Below, piece by piece: positions 5,316-12,452 of a DNA stretch of 14,703 nucleotides (position 1 is its first letter; every line of letters begins with the position of its first letter). The position numbers were made by a program, and so were the translations under genes. Under the pieces are notes generated by a model, which saw only the letters and a program-made list of their open reading frames with translations, had not been told where the DNA came from and searched no databases. The stretch comes from Anaerolineaceae bacterium UBA4799 (GTDB taxonomy: Bacteria; Chloroflexota; Anaerolineae; Anaerolineales; Anaerolineaceae), in assembly GCA_002402725.1 (NCBI GenBank), contig DHGL01000031.1, forward strand, positions 1 through 14,703. The letters run 5' to 3'.

Positions 5316-5366
5316 CTGATTGCTAATCAGTGATGATCAATCAGGGCAGAGAAATCTCTGCCCTGA
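5316..5366 (+). promoter_or_regulatory. Paired inverted repeats in the integrase leader
   Basis: CTGATT-GCT-AATCAG (5316-5330) is a perfect 6-bp inverted repeat. About 10 nt on, CAGGGCAGAG (5342-5351) pairs with CTCTGCCCTG (5356-5365), a perfect 10-bp stem that extends by one T-A pair on the outside (5341/5366) and one A-T pair inside. TGAT/ATCA motifs recur between them. Unlike the other hairpins here it has no T-tract, so it is more likely an operator, an RNA structure controlling integrase translation, or a recombination-protein site than a terminator. Confidence 0.45.
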
Positions 5367-5385
5367 AACTTAAAAAGGAGGAGTG

Positions 5386-6546
5386 ATGCCAAAGAAGAGA
5401 GGTCAAAACGAAGGATCAATCTATATAAGGAAGGACGGGCGCATCATCGGGGCTGTATCTATCCAGGGCAAAAGAATTGAAAAAAGATTCAAGACAAAGA
5501 CGGATGCTCGAGAGTGGTTAAAACAAACTATCTCTCAAATTGATTCAGGGTTGAATTTTCAAGGAGCCCAATACATCACCCGCAATTATTTGAAGGATTG
5601 GCTGGTTACAAAGAAAAACCACATTCGCCCTAATACCTTAAAACAATACGAGCAGGTTATTAAGCAACACATAGATCCTGTCATTGGGTCAATAAAGCTA
5701 AGGGATTTGACCCCTATCATGCTTCAGAAATTCTATAATCGTAAACTAGAGAATGGAACCAGTGAAAATACCGTCGCTTTGATCCATAGAGTTCTACGGT
5801 GTGCACTACGACAAGCATATATGATGGGTTTGATTGTTCGAAACCCACTAATCTCAATAAGGTGTCCAAAACCAACAAGAAAGGAAATGAGGATTCTCAA
5901 TGAAGCCCGGGTACGAAATTTATTGCTGGCATCAAAGGGAACCAATCTTGAAGCGTTATTACACCTAGCGGTGACGACAGGTTTGAGGATGGGTGAGATT
6001 ATTGGACTAAAGTGGGAAGATCTTGAAATGAATTCCGCAACGTTGAAGGTTCAACGACAGGTCCAGAGAGAAAAAGGGAGAGGGTTAGTATTCAGTCAAC
6101 CTAAATCGATGAAGAGCCGTAGAGTAATAATTCTTGGAAATACAACAGTTGAAAAGTTGAAACAACATTTTCACCTACAAGACTGGTCAAGATTGATTGC
6201 GGGAGAGCGATGGGAAGAAAATAATCTGATATTCCCAAATACAGTTGGAAGGCCTATGGAGCACAGCAGGTTATTGAAAGAATATAAGGAAATATTGGGA
6301 ATGGCTGGGTTACCTATAATTCGCTTTCACGATTTGCGTCACACAGCAGCGACTTTGATGCTCCAGGCAGGGATACATCCAAAGATTGTACAAGAGACAT
6401 TAGGGCATGCCGATATCAGTTTAACAATGAATACATATTCACATGCCCTCCCAACCCTACAAAGAGAAGCTGCTGAAAAGATGGATGAGTTAGTAACATT
6501 GATTGAGGTCAATAACATTGAGGGTTCTATAGTTGAGAGAAAGTAA
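5386..6546 (+). CDS. Tyrosine recombinase (phage-type integrase), 386 aa
   Basis: AAGGAGG at 5375-5381 favours the ATG at 5386; the GTG at 5383 is only 1 nt from it. Domains in order: an N-terminal arm-binding domain of AP2-like type (about 8-55, GSIYIRKDGRIIGAVSIQGK), a SAM-like core-binding domain (about 62-160) and the catalytic domain (about 170-370). All catalytic residues are present: R201 in TGLRMGEI, a lysine at K240 or K243, H315-x-x-R318 in HDLRHT, H341 in LGHADI, and nucleophile Y351 in NTYSHALP. It catalyses integration and excision at the tRNA attachment site. It is the last gene of the element, ending about 100 nt from the tRNA 3' end and reading towards it. Length and motifs are typical of active enzymes; no decay is seen. 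Confidence 0.95.
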   Translation: MPKKRGQNEGSIYIRKDGRIIGAVSIQGKRIEKRFKTKTDAREWLKQTISQIDSGLNFQGAQYITRNYLKDWLVTKKNHIRPNTLKQYEQVIKQHIDPVIGSIKLRDLTPIMLQKFYNRKLENGTSENTVALIHRVLRCALRQAYMMGLIVRNPLISIRCPKPTRKEMRILNEARVRNLLLASKGTNLEALLHLAVTTGLRMGEIIGLKWEDLEMNSATLKVQRQVQREKGRGLVFSQPKSMKSRRVIILGNTTVEKLKQHFHLQDWSRLIAGERWEENNLIFPNTVGRPMEHSRLLKEYKEILGMAGLPIIRFHDLRHTAATLMLQAGIHPKIVQETLGHADISLTMNTYSHALPTLQREAAEKMDELVTLIEVNNIEGSIVERK

Positions 6547-6571
6547 TAGGGTGCTGGCGGGTTGCTGTCAA

Positions 6572-6602
6572 AAAAGAGCTTCTCGGGTTGAGAAGCTCTT
6601 TT
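6572..6602 (+). terminator. Bidirectional rho-independent terminator after the integrase
   Basis: AAAAGAGCTTCTC (6572-6584) pairs perfectly with GAGAAGCTCTTTT (6590-6602), a 13-bp stem with loop GGGTT. The A-run before and T-run after make it functional on either strand: it can end the integrase transcript and also stop the minus-strand tRNA transcript. Confidence 0.85.
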
Positions 6603-6610
6603 ACCGCCAT

Positions 6611-6644
6611 ATGTGGGGGTTATTCCGTTCATTCACCCCCACAT
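6611..6644. repeat. Inverted repeat at the element edge
   Basis: ATGTGGGGGT (6611-6620) pairs with ACCCCCACAT (6635-6644), a perfect 10-bp inverted repeat with a 14-nt loop, placed between the integrase terminator and the tRNA 3' end. It ends 4 nt before the tRNA. It may be an integrase or excisionase binding site beside the crossover site, or a processing hairpin for the tRNA tail. Which one is not decided by the sequence. Confidence 0.45.
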
Positions 6645-6648
6645 CTAG

Positions 6649-6721
<73 letters not shown>

Positions 6722-6735
6722 ATTCTTCGGGGGTT

Positions 6736-6763
6736 ATTATATCCTAAATAAAAGCGCTGTCAA
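6736..6763 (-). promoter_or_regulatory. Consensus sigma-70 promoter for tRNA-Lys
   Basis: On the minus strand TTGACA (plus-strand 6758-6763) and TATAAT (6736-6741) are both perfect and 16 nt apart. Transcription would start near 6729, a few bases before the mature tRNA 5' end at 6721. Such a strong promoter is normal for stable RNA. Confidence 0.85.
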
Positions 6764-6804
6764 ATTATGCGCCTTGACATTATGCGCCGCCGCCTGCAGC
6801 CTTT

Positions 6805-8031
6805 TCAATTGTAATGTCGTATGGAAGGCTGGCGGAGTTGAATGGTTACCGCCACTACCAGCAGCACACTGGCAAAAGCGAATACGGTGATGGCTTCGCT
6901 GGTCATGCCTGCCAGCCACCCCGCAATCAGTGAACCGATGGGCATGCCACCCTGGAATAGCAGGATGTATACGCTCATCACCCTGCCGCGGAGTTCATCA
7001 GGGATATGCGTCTGGATGAGCGCATTGGTGAGGTTCACCACCGACATCAGGCTCCAACCCATTACCACCAGCATCAGCAATGACATTGGCAGTACGCGGA
7101 AGTTGGCAAATAGCAGCAGTGCTACCGGCAGCACCAGGGTGCCGACGCTCCATATTTTGCCGCGGATGAAGCGCCCTCCAACGTAGGCGATCATCAACGT
7201 GGCAACCAGCGAACCTGCACCGCGGGCTGAAAGCAGCAGGCCGTTCGTACGCACATCCCCGCCCAGAACGCTTGTTGCCCATGCGGGTATAAGCGTTAAC
7301 AATCCAAAACCAAAGATGGCGCAAGTTGTAAGCATGATGAGCAACACCCGAATGTTTCCATCTTTGAATGAAAACCGTAACCCTGCGGTGAGGTTGCGAA
7401 CCAACGAATCCTGCACTGCTTGTGCTTGCGGCCTGGGGGTTATTTTCATAAGTGACAAAGCCAGCAGCACCGCGACAAATGAAAAACCATTGATGGTGAA
7501 GCACCAGCCGGGTCCCAGCCAGGCATATACCAGCCCGGCGGCTGTTGGCCCGATGATAATACCCAGGTTAAACACTGAACTGTTGAGCGCAATGGCATTG
7601 GTAAGATCTTGTTTGGGCACCAGGTCAACCACGAAGGATTGACGGCCGGGGGCATCAAAAGCATTGGCCGTTCCCAGAAGGAGCGCGAGAATGATGATGT
7701 GCCAGGCACGCACAACGTCGCTGAAGGTGAGCGCTGCCAGGATGAAGGCCAGCACCATCATCGAACTCTGGGTGATGATCAGCATTTTTCGCCGCGAAAT
7801 GCGGTCCGCGATGGTACCGGCGAAGAGCGAGAATAACCACACCGGTATGCCATTGGCGAAACCGACAATACCCAACATGATGGGAGATCCGGTCAGGTCG
7901 TACACCAGGTACCCCTGGGCGGTGGTTTGCATCCACGTGCCGATGAGAGAGACAATCTGACCGCTGAACCACAAGCGGAAGTTGGGATGCTGCAAGGAAG
8001 AAAAGGTTTGGGAAAGTTTAAGGTCAGGCAT
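6805..8031 (-). CDS. MFS transporter, DHA3 / EntS-like (MFS_3) family, 408 aa
   Basis: A full-length 12-helix major facilitator protein by its regular hydrophobic segments. The N-terminus SSLQHPNFRLWFSGQIVSLI, the loop AGTIADRISRRKML (71-84, motif A) and GRQSFVVDLVP with AIALNSSVFNLGIIIGP (about 129-160) are typical of the DHA3 branch, which includes the enterobactin exporter EntS and macrolide efflux proteins. It sits in the cell membrane and probably exports a small molecule by proton exchange; the substrate cannot be told. No strong ribosome binding site precedes the start, and no clear promoter was found. It is transcribed towards the tRNA, with no terminator seen in between. It belongs to the chromosome side, not the element. 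Confidence 0.9.
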   Translation of the reverse strand: MPDLKLSQTFSSLQHPNFRLWFSGQIVSLIGTWMQTTAQGYLVYDLTGSPIMLGIVGFANGIPVWLFSLFAGTIADRISRRKMLIITQSSMMVLAFILAALTFSDVVRAWHIIILALLLGTANAFDAPGRQSFVVDLVPKQDLTNAIALNSSVFNLGIIIGPTAAGLVYAWLGPGWCFTINGFSFVAVLLALSLMKITPRPQAQAVQDSLVRNLTAGLRFSFKDGNIRVLLIMLTTCAIFGFGLLTLIPAWATSVLGGDVRTNGLLLSARGAGSLVATLMIAYVGGRFIRGKIWSVGTLVLPVALLLFANFRVLPMSLLMLVVMGWSLMSVVNLTNALIQTHIPDELRGRVMSVYILLFQGGMPIGSLIAGWLAGMTSEAITVFAFASVLLVVAVTIQLRQPSIRHYN

Positions 8032-8125
8032 CTGAAGATAATTTTAAGAATATATGGGAATTCTGCAAATGGTTATTGCTTATCAGCAGCGTTTTTCATG
8101 GATAATTAACTGGTAAATCCAACCC

Positions 8126-8154
8126 TTGACACTCGCATTTACCATGAGTAAACT
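8126..8154 (+). promoter_or_regulatory. Sigma-70 promoter of the small 22-codon unit
   Basis: A perfect -35 TTGACA (8126-8131) is 17 nt from TAAACT (8149-8154), a 4/6 match to TATAAT. Transcription would begin near 8161, about 10 nt before the Shine-Dalgarno site of the small gene. The rest of the gap from 8032 shows nothing else I can support. Confidence 0.65.
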
Positions 8155-8189
8155 TCGATTAATAAATTCTGAAAGGAGGAGCAAAACAA

Positions 8190-8258
8190 ATGAGAAAAGT
8201 TGCCAGCGTTTTGTCAAAACGTAAGTGTATTGCGCCTCCTGAGGGCATAGGGATTTAG
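8190..8258 (+). CDS. 22-aa basic peptide or leader peptide
   Basis: AAAGGAGG at 8172-8179 is followed after 10 nt by ATG (8190), and the frame ends at TAG (8256-8258). The peptide begins MRKVASVLSKRKC and ends with APPEGIGI: a basic start, one cysteine and two prolines. It lies alone between its own promoter (8126) and terminator (8276). Inside the frame CCTCCT (8235-8240) is complementary to AGGAGG of its own ribosome binding site (8174-8179), and a perfect inverted repeat CGTTTTG-T-CAAAACG lies at 8207-8221. It may be a small protein, a leader peptide controlling the RIO kinase gene downstream, or an RNA gene in which the frame is accidental. No similar peptide is recognised. Confidence 0.5.
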   Translation: MRKVASVLSKRKCIAPPEGIGI

Positions 8259-8275
8259 TCAATCAACCTACAATT

Positions 8276-8305
8276 ACCACAGGTGCCGCGCACCTGTGGT
8301 TTTTT
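8276..8305 (+). terminator. Rho-independent terminator of the small unit
   Basis: ACCACAGGTGC (8276-8286) pairs perfectly with GCACCTGTGGT (8290-8300), followed by TTTTTT (8300-8305). The loop is only CGC. It ends the short transcript before the RIO kinase gene at 8352. A further 6-bp hairpin TTCCTG/CAGGAA (8308-8324) follows. Confidence 0.85.
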
Positions 8306-8351
8306 AATTCCTGTGATCCAGGAAAATGGAAATCGATGAACGAGGGAAAAA

Positions 8352-9371
8352 ATGAATTATCAGCTTCATACAGACCCGGACGAGATGGAAGAGCTTTCAA
8401 CGCAGGGTCTTAAGGTCCGGAATGCACCGCACCAGCGAAAAGGAAAGAAGCTCACCAACCAGTCAATCACCAGGCAGGTGGAATTCTCTGTTGCGGAAAA
8501 TGATGAAAGCCGTTTTCCATTTTCTTACCATGCCTCGCGTTATGAAAAAGAATGGTTGATGGCATCGATGAAAGAAATCTATGAACAGAATTGGATCGAG
8601 GACATCACCAGGATGGTTCGAGGCGGCAAGGAAGCCACGGTTTATCTATGCCGGGCCCCAAGCACTATGTCTGAATCGCTGCTTGCGGCCAAGGTGTACC
8701 GACCACGCCGCTTTCGTAATCTGAAGAACGATCATCTTTACCGCGAAGGTCGAAACCAGTTGGATGCCACTGGGAAGGTCATCCTGGATGACCGCCAGCT
8801 GCACGCCATGGATAAACATACAGATTACGGGTTGAGACTGCTGCATTCCTCCTGGATCGGGCATGAGTTCCGCACCATGAAGATGTTGGATGACGCGGGC
8901 GTTGATTTGCCCAGACCGTATGTCAGCTCAGATAATGTCATTCTGATGGATTATGTGGGTGACGGTTTAACCGACGCGCCGACTCTTAACACGGTAACGC
9001 TAACCTCAGGAGAGGCCGCCCGGCTTTATGAGCGGGTTGTATTCGATATTGAACTGATGTTGCTTGTGAATCGGGTTCACGCGGACCTGTCTGCCTACAA
9101 CATTCTTTATTGGCAGGGTGAAATCAAACTCATCGATTTTCCCCAGGCCATCGATCCGGATGAAAATCACGGTGCGTACCGGATCTTCAGCAGGGATCTC
9201 GCGCGGGTTTGCTCCTATTTTGAAACCCAGGGGGTCAAAACGGATCCCCGGGGATTGGCCGCGCGTTTATGGAAGGAGAAGGGCAGATTGGTGAATACTG
9301 CCATCGACCCCCATTATCTTGACCCTGAAAATGAGGAGGATGTATGGTGCTGGAAATCAGCCGGCGCGTGA
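8352..9371 (+). CDS. RIO1-family atypical serine kinase, 339 aa
   Basis: The kinase core runs from about residue 85 to 290. GGKEATVY (91-98) is the nucleotide loop, AAKVYRPRR has the ATP-binding lysine K114, and HADLSAYN (243-250) holds catalytic D245 and N250. LIDFPQAIDP (260-269) has metal-binding D262, with the family-typical proline and glutamine. These mark a RIO1-type kinase. In archaea and eukaryotes RIO kinases act in small-subunit ribosome maturation; in bacteria they are scattered and their targets are mostly unknown. The first 80 residues are basic and unassigned. The start ATG 8352 has a modest GAGGGA site. It stands alone downstream of a terminator and may read from a weak promoter or by read-through. 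Confidence 0.9.
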   Translation: MNYQLHTDPDEMEELSTQGLKVRNAPHQRKGKKLTNQSITRQVEFSVAENDESRFPFSYHASRYEKEWLMASMKEIYEQNWIEDITRMVRGGKEATVYLCRAPSTMSESLLAAKVYRPRRFRNLKNDHLYREGRNQLDATGKVILDDRQLHAMDKHTDYGLRLLHSSWIGHEFRTMKMLDDAGVDLPRPYVSSDNVILMDYVGDGLTDAPTLNTVTLTSGEAARLYERVVFDIELMLLVNRVHADLSAYNILYWQGEIKLIDFPQAIDPDENHGAYRIFSRDLARVCSYFETQGVKTDPRGLAARLWKEKGRLVNTAIDPHYLDPENEEDVWCWKSAGA

Positions 9372-9373
9372 TG

Positions 9374-9405
9374 TGAAGGTCGGGCTATCAAGAGCCCGGC
9401 CTTCA
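9374..9405 (+). terminator. Hairpin after the RIO kinase gene
   Basis: TGAAGGTCGGGCT (9374-9386) pairs with AGCCCGGCCTTCA (9393-9405), 13 pairs with one T-G wobble and a 6-nt loop. It lies just after the stop codon at 9371. No T-run follows, so it may be a terminator or only an mRNA-stabilising end. Confidence 0.5.
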
Positions 9406-9465
9406 ACATTAAATCCCCTTATAATAGGATTGGATTTGAACTGTTACCGAAGTAACAGGAGAATG

Positions 9466-9852
9466 ATGGCCGGGATTTTTCGAAAACTTGCCTGCAGTTA
9501 TATTTTTACCAAGATAATCGGATTGCTATTCACGCATGCCAGTTTTCTGATGCCCGGTGAACGGCTTGGAGAAACAGAACATTGGATGGCGGTCAGGCAT
9601 CCTAGACCCGCCTACCCGGTGCACATCCTGCTCATCCCCGAAAAACCGATCCGCGACTGGCTGTCCTTTCCTGCAGATGCCCCGGAGCTCTACGGCGAGT
9701 TTGTACGCTTATCCCAGCGTTTGATCCTGGCAGAAGGGTTGGAGACCAAAGGGTACCGCCTGATTATTAACGGCGGTGAATTTCAATCGATCCCCCAGCT
9801 TCACATTCATTTGGTCTCTGGTGAGCCAAAGGGTGCGGCAAAGAAGGAGTAA
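9466..9852 (+). CDS. HIT-family protein with variant triad, 128 aa
   Basis: Two ATGs stand in a row (9463 and 9466) after AGGAG at 9457-9461; the second has the better spacing. The sequence follows the HIT family: FLMPGERLGETEHWMAVRHP, PVHILLIPEKPI, then YRLIINGGEFQSIPQLHIHL near the C-terminus. The usual motif is H-x-H-x-H; here the first histidine is replaced by glutamine (Q-L-H-I-H), while the central, nucleophilic position is kept. HIT proteins hydrolyse or transfer nucleotide phosphates. Here activity may be altered. A 7-bp hairpin (CTGTTAC/GTAACAG, 9441-9458) overlaps the ribosome binding site. The next gene starts 4 nt after its stop. Confidence 0.85.
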   Translation: MAGIFRKLACSYIFTKIIGLLFTHASFLMPGERLGETEHWMAVRHPRPAYPVHILLIPEKPIRDWLSFPADAPELYGEFVRLSQRLILAEGLETKGYRLIINGGEFQSIPQLHIHLVSGEPKGAAKKE

Positions 9853-9856
9853 TCCG

Positions 9857-10462
9857 TTGGATGATACGCTTACTACAATAATGAAAAGACGCAGCATTCG
9901 AAAATTCACTGACCAGCCGGTAGAGCGTGAAAAGCTGCAGCAACTGCTGGAAGCAGCGATGGCCGCGCCGAGCGCCATGAACGCGCAGCCTTGGGAGTTC
10001 GTGGTGGTAACTGAGAAGGCGGTGATGGATAAATTCCGCCACGCGCTGATGTTCGCGAAAATGAACGCACCGGCAGCCATCTGTGTGCTGGGCAGCAACC
10101 GCATGCAGAAGGGGAAAGCAGGCGATAAGTTCTGGGTGCAGGATTGCAGCGCGGCGAGCGAGAACATCCTGCTCGCAGCCACCGCGCTTGGATTAGGTTC
10201 TGTCTGGATAGGGGTGCACCCGCTGACCATTTTCAGCCGGCAGGTGAGCAGCATTCTCAACCTGCCGGAAGGCGTGACCCCCTTGAACCTCATTTACATT
10301 GGTTACCCGGCAGAAACGAAAGAAGTGCGTACGCAATACGAGGAGGCACGCGTGCAATGGGGACCATTTCCGCCCGGCGAAAAAAGCAAGCGCAGTAAAA
10401 AACCTGCGAAAAAAGATGAAATCATTTTGGATGAGAGCACAGATGAGCATTCAGATCAGTGA
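9857..10462 (+). CDS. Nitroreductase-family flavoprotein with lysine-rich tail, 201 aa
   Basis: The TTG at 9857 is chosen because AAGGAG (9844-9849) is 7 nt upstream; a later ATG at 9881 lacks this. RRSIRKFTDQPV (11-22) is the FMN-phosphate site and APSAMNAQPWEF (37-48) the second FMN-contact motif; ASENILLAATALGLGSVWIG (100-119) and LIYIGYPAE (145-153) complete the fold. The enzyme would reduce nitro compounds or quinones using NAD(P)H and FMN in the cytoplasm; the true substrate is unknown. The last 30 residues (from about 172) are lysine-rich then acidic and outside the fold. It overlaps the GNAT gene by 20 nt, so the two are coupled. Confidence 0.9.
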   Translation: MDDTLTTIMKRRSIRKFTDQPVEREKLQQLLEAAMAAPSAMNAQPWEFVVVTEKAVMDKFRHALMFAKMNAPAAICVLGSNRMQKGKAGDKFWVQDCSAASENILLAATALGLGSVWIGVHPLTIFSRQVSSILNLPEGVTPLNLIYIGYPAETKEVRTQYEEARVQWGPFPPGEKSKRSKKPAKKDEIILDESTDEHSDQ

Positions 10463-10889
10463 GATGTCAGTCAACCACATTCAGGCTGCTCTTGAGATGT
10501 GGGCGCATATTGAGGGCATGGGGTTGAGCAGCGCGGATGAGCTGGTTGCGCTAAAGCGGTTTCTCCTGCAAAACCCGGGGCTCTCGTTTGTTGCTGAAAA
10601 AGAGGGAAGATTGTTGGGCACCTGCCTGTGCGGAAGTGACGGCAGGCGTGGCTACCTCTATCACCTGGCGGTCATACCACAGTACCGGCGGCAGGGGCTT
10701 GGCAGCACGCTTGTGCAAAAGGTTTTCACGGCTTTATACGAGCGGGATATTCACAAGTGCCACATCATGGTCTTTGCAACTAACGAAACCGGCTTGAAAT
10801 TTTGGCAGGCGGATGGCTGGGTGCGGAGACCAGAAATTGTGTTGATGTCCAGGGATGTTGAGGTGTATGATACCTCATCTGCTTGTTGA
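10443..10889 (+). CDS. GNAT-family N-acetyltransferase, 148 aa
   Basis: ATG at 10443 overlaps the nitroreductase by 20 nt; ATG at 10464 is a second possible start. The acetyl-CoA site is clear: LAVIPQYRRQGLGSTLV (75-91) with the RRQGLG pyrophosphate loop, followed by NETGLKFWQADGW (114-126), the usual C-terminal motif. The N-terminal part (MWAHIEGMGLSSADELVALK) recalls small GNATs that act on unknown amines. The substrate may be an amino acid, a protein end or a drug. It is in the same transcript as its neighbours. Confidence 0.9.
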   Translation: MSIQISEMSVNHIQAALEMWAHIEGMGLSSADELVALKRFLLQNPGLSFVAEKEGRLLGTCLCGSDGRRGYLYHLAVIPQYRRQGLGSTLVQKVFTALYERDIHKCHIMVFATNETGLKFWQADGWVRRPEIVLMSRDVEVYDTSSAC

Positions 10890-10900
10890 GGCGTGTGTAT

Positions 10901-11404
10901 ATGTTGAATAGAGTATTTTTATCCCTCTGCCTATGCCTGCTGATGTTCACTGCCTGCAGCAATGGGGAAAAGGACCGGTTGAACGAAGAAGAAGGTGCTT
11001 TTCCCACAGCGGATTGGTCTAATATCCCGGAGCAGCTCCCGGAGTCAATGAAGGGGTATGAATTGTATTCCTGGCAGACCGGGTCTACCCGTGTTTACAC
11101 GCTTACCACAGGCACCAACCGCTCAAAATCATTCTCTGAGATTACGGCGGTTGAGAACACGGTCGGGGGCGACTATCTGAAAATCTCCGTTGCCGGCCTG
11201 GAAGAGTTAAAAAAACTGCTGCGCCGGCTGCCTGCCAATACAGAAGTTTTTTGGGGCGGTATCGACCTCGCCGGGCAGGTGGATGAGGGAACCATCTACT
11301 TCTCATACCCGGCTGATGAGGATTTGAATGAAATTCTGGGCTATGCGCGGGAGCTTGGCATCAATCTGCACACGATTCAGGAACAACAGGAGGGTAAGCA
11401 ATGA
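10901..11404 (+). CDS. Lipoprotein of unknown function, 167 aa
   Basis: ATG at 10901 with GAGG about 10 nt upstream fits better than the overlapping TTG at 10883. The N-terminus is a classic lipoprotein signal: MLNR, a hydrophobic core (VFLSLCLCLLMF) and the lipobox FTAC with C19, followed by a polar SNGEKDRL stretch. It would be anchored on the outer face of the cell membrane. The mature part is acidic, with a small alpha/beta character (YSWQTGSTRVYTLTTGTN, later a Leu-rich helix), and no known domain is recognised. The stop overlaps the adenosine deaminase start by 4 nt (ATGA), so they are translated together. Confidence 0.7.
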   Translation: MLNRVFLSLCLCLLMFTACSNGEKDRLNEEEGAFPTADWSNIPEQLPESMKGYELYSWQTGSTRVYTLTTGTNRSKSFSEITAVENTVGGDYLKISVAGLEELKKLLRRLPANTEVFWGGIDLAGQVDEGTIYFSYPADEDLNEILGYARELGINLHTIQEQQEGKQ

Positions 11405-12405
11405 TTTCACCGGACATCCCTTTAGCCGAACTGCACCGTCACCTTGACGGCAGCACCCGTCTGGAAACAATTCTCGAACTTGGGTTAACCCATAACCTGC
11501 CATTGCCTGCAACAACAATAGAAGGATTGCGGCCGTACGTACAGGTTTCCACCCCACAGCCGGGGGTGATGGCGTTTATCGAAAAGTTCAAATGGATGAC
11601 CGGTGTGCTGGTGGATTACGACGCCTGCCGGCGCATCGCCTACGAGAACGTGGAGGATGCCTGGCAGGAAGGGATCGATTACATAGAACTACGTTACAGC
11701 CCGTGGTTCATGGCAGAAGCCCACAACCTGCAGCCTGCAGGTGTGGTGGAAGCGGTTACGGAGGGCATTCGCGCAGCGGAGCGGGAGCACTCGATACTTG
11801 TCAACCAGTTGGGAATTCTTTCACGGCATTACGGACCGGAGATTGCCATGCAGGAACTTGACGCGGTACTTAGTCTTGCCCATGAGTTTGCCGGGCTGGA
11901 CCTGGCCGGAGATGAGGCACACTTCCCGGGCGAGTTGTTCCGCGACCATTTCCAAAAGGCGCACGATGCCGGCTGGCATATCACTGTGCATGCCGGAGAA
12001 GCCGCTGGACCAGAATCCATCTGGCAGGCGGTGCGGGAGCTGGGGGCGGAGCGCATTGGTCACGCGGTACGCGCGCCTGAGGACCCCGCGCTGCTTGACT
12101 TTCTGGGTGAGAAGGGTATTGGCATAGAATGCAACCTTACCAGCAATGTACAAACCAGCACGGTTAAAGATTATTCCTCGCACCCGATGCGACTGTTCAT
12201 GGAAAAGGACATCCTCGCGTCTATCAACACGGATGACCCCGGCATCAGCGCCATAAACCTGCATTATGAATATGAAGTGGCTGCGCCTAAGGCAGGATTA
12301 AGCCCGGCGATGATCCGCCAGGCGCAGGAAAATGCACTTAATAGCGCCTTCCTGACGGACGATGAAAAAGCAGCGCTGCGGCGGAAAAAGGCCGCTGGCG
12401 TGTGA
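11401..12405 (+). CDS. add: Adenosine deaminase, 334 aa
   Basis: The protein follows E. coli Add along its whole length, as far as I remember that sequence: HRHLDGSTR at 12-20 with the first zinc histidines H12 and H14, ELRYSPWFMAEAHNLQPAGV (96-115), DLAGDEAHFPG (167-177), then GWHITVHAGEAAGPESI (191-207) with zinc ligand H197 and catalytic E200. ERIGHAVRA with H221 and SINTDDPGI with D278 (zinc) and D279 complete the site. It converts adenosine or deoxyadenosine to inosine and ammonia in purine salvage, in the cytoplasm. AGGAGGG lies just upstream of ATG 11401 and the start overlaps the lipoprotein stop. The next promoter begins 13 nt after the stop. Confidence 0.95.
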   Translation: MISPDIPLAELHRHLDGSTRLETILELGLTHNLPLPATTIEGLRPYVQVSTPQPGVMAFIEKFKWMTGVLVDYDACRRIAYENVEDAWQEGIDYIELRYSPWFMAEAHNLQPAGVVEAVTEGIRAAEREHSILVNQLGILSRHYGPEIAMQELDAVLSLAHEFAGLDLAGDEAHFPGELFRDHFQKAHDAGWHITVHAGEAAGPESIWQAVRELGAERIGHAVRAPEDPALLDFLGEKGIGIECNLTSNVQTSTVKDYSSHPMRLFMEKDILASINTDDPGISAINLHYEYEVAAPKAGLSPAMIRQAQENALNSAFLTDDEKAALRRKKAAGV

Positions 12406-12415
12406 GCGTCGCTAT

Positions 12416-12423
12416 GCTATAAT
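12416..12423 (+). promoter_or_regulatory. Extended -10 promoter before the epimerase gene
   Basis: A perfect TATAAT (12418-12423) is preceded by TGC across its edge (T12415, G12416, C12417), an extended -10. The -35 position reads CTGGCG, only 3/6. A 10-bp palindrome, CTCAATTGAG (12431-12440), lies at the expected start of transcription and could be an operator. Confidence 0.55.
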
Positions 12424-12452
12424 GCAGGCACTCAATTGAGAAAGATGACTGG

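Noticed and set aside
6998..7972. Several minus- and plus-strand open frames within the MFS gene
   Set aside because: They are frame shadows of a GC-rich membrane protein gene; the 408-codon frame has all the family motifs.
9420..9425. TATAAT promoter for the HIT gene
   Set aside because: The hexamer is perfect, but no -35 lies at a suitable distance and it sits in an AT-rich stretch; too weak to list.
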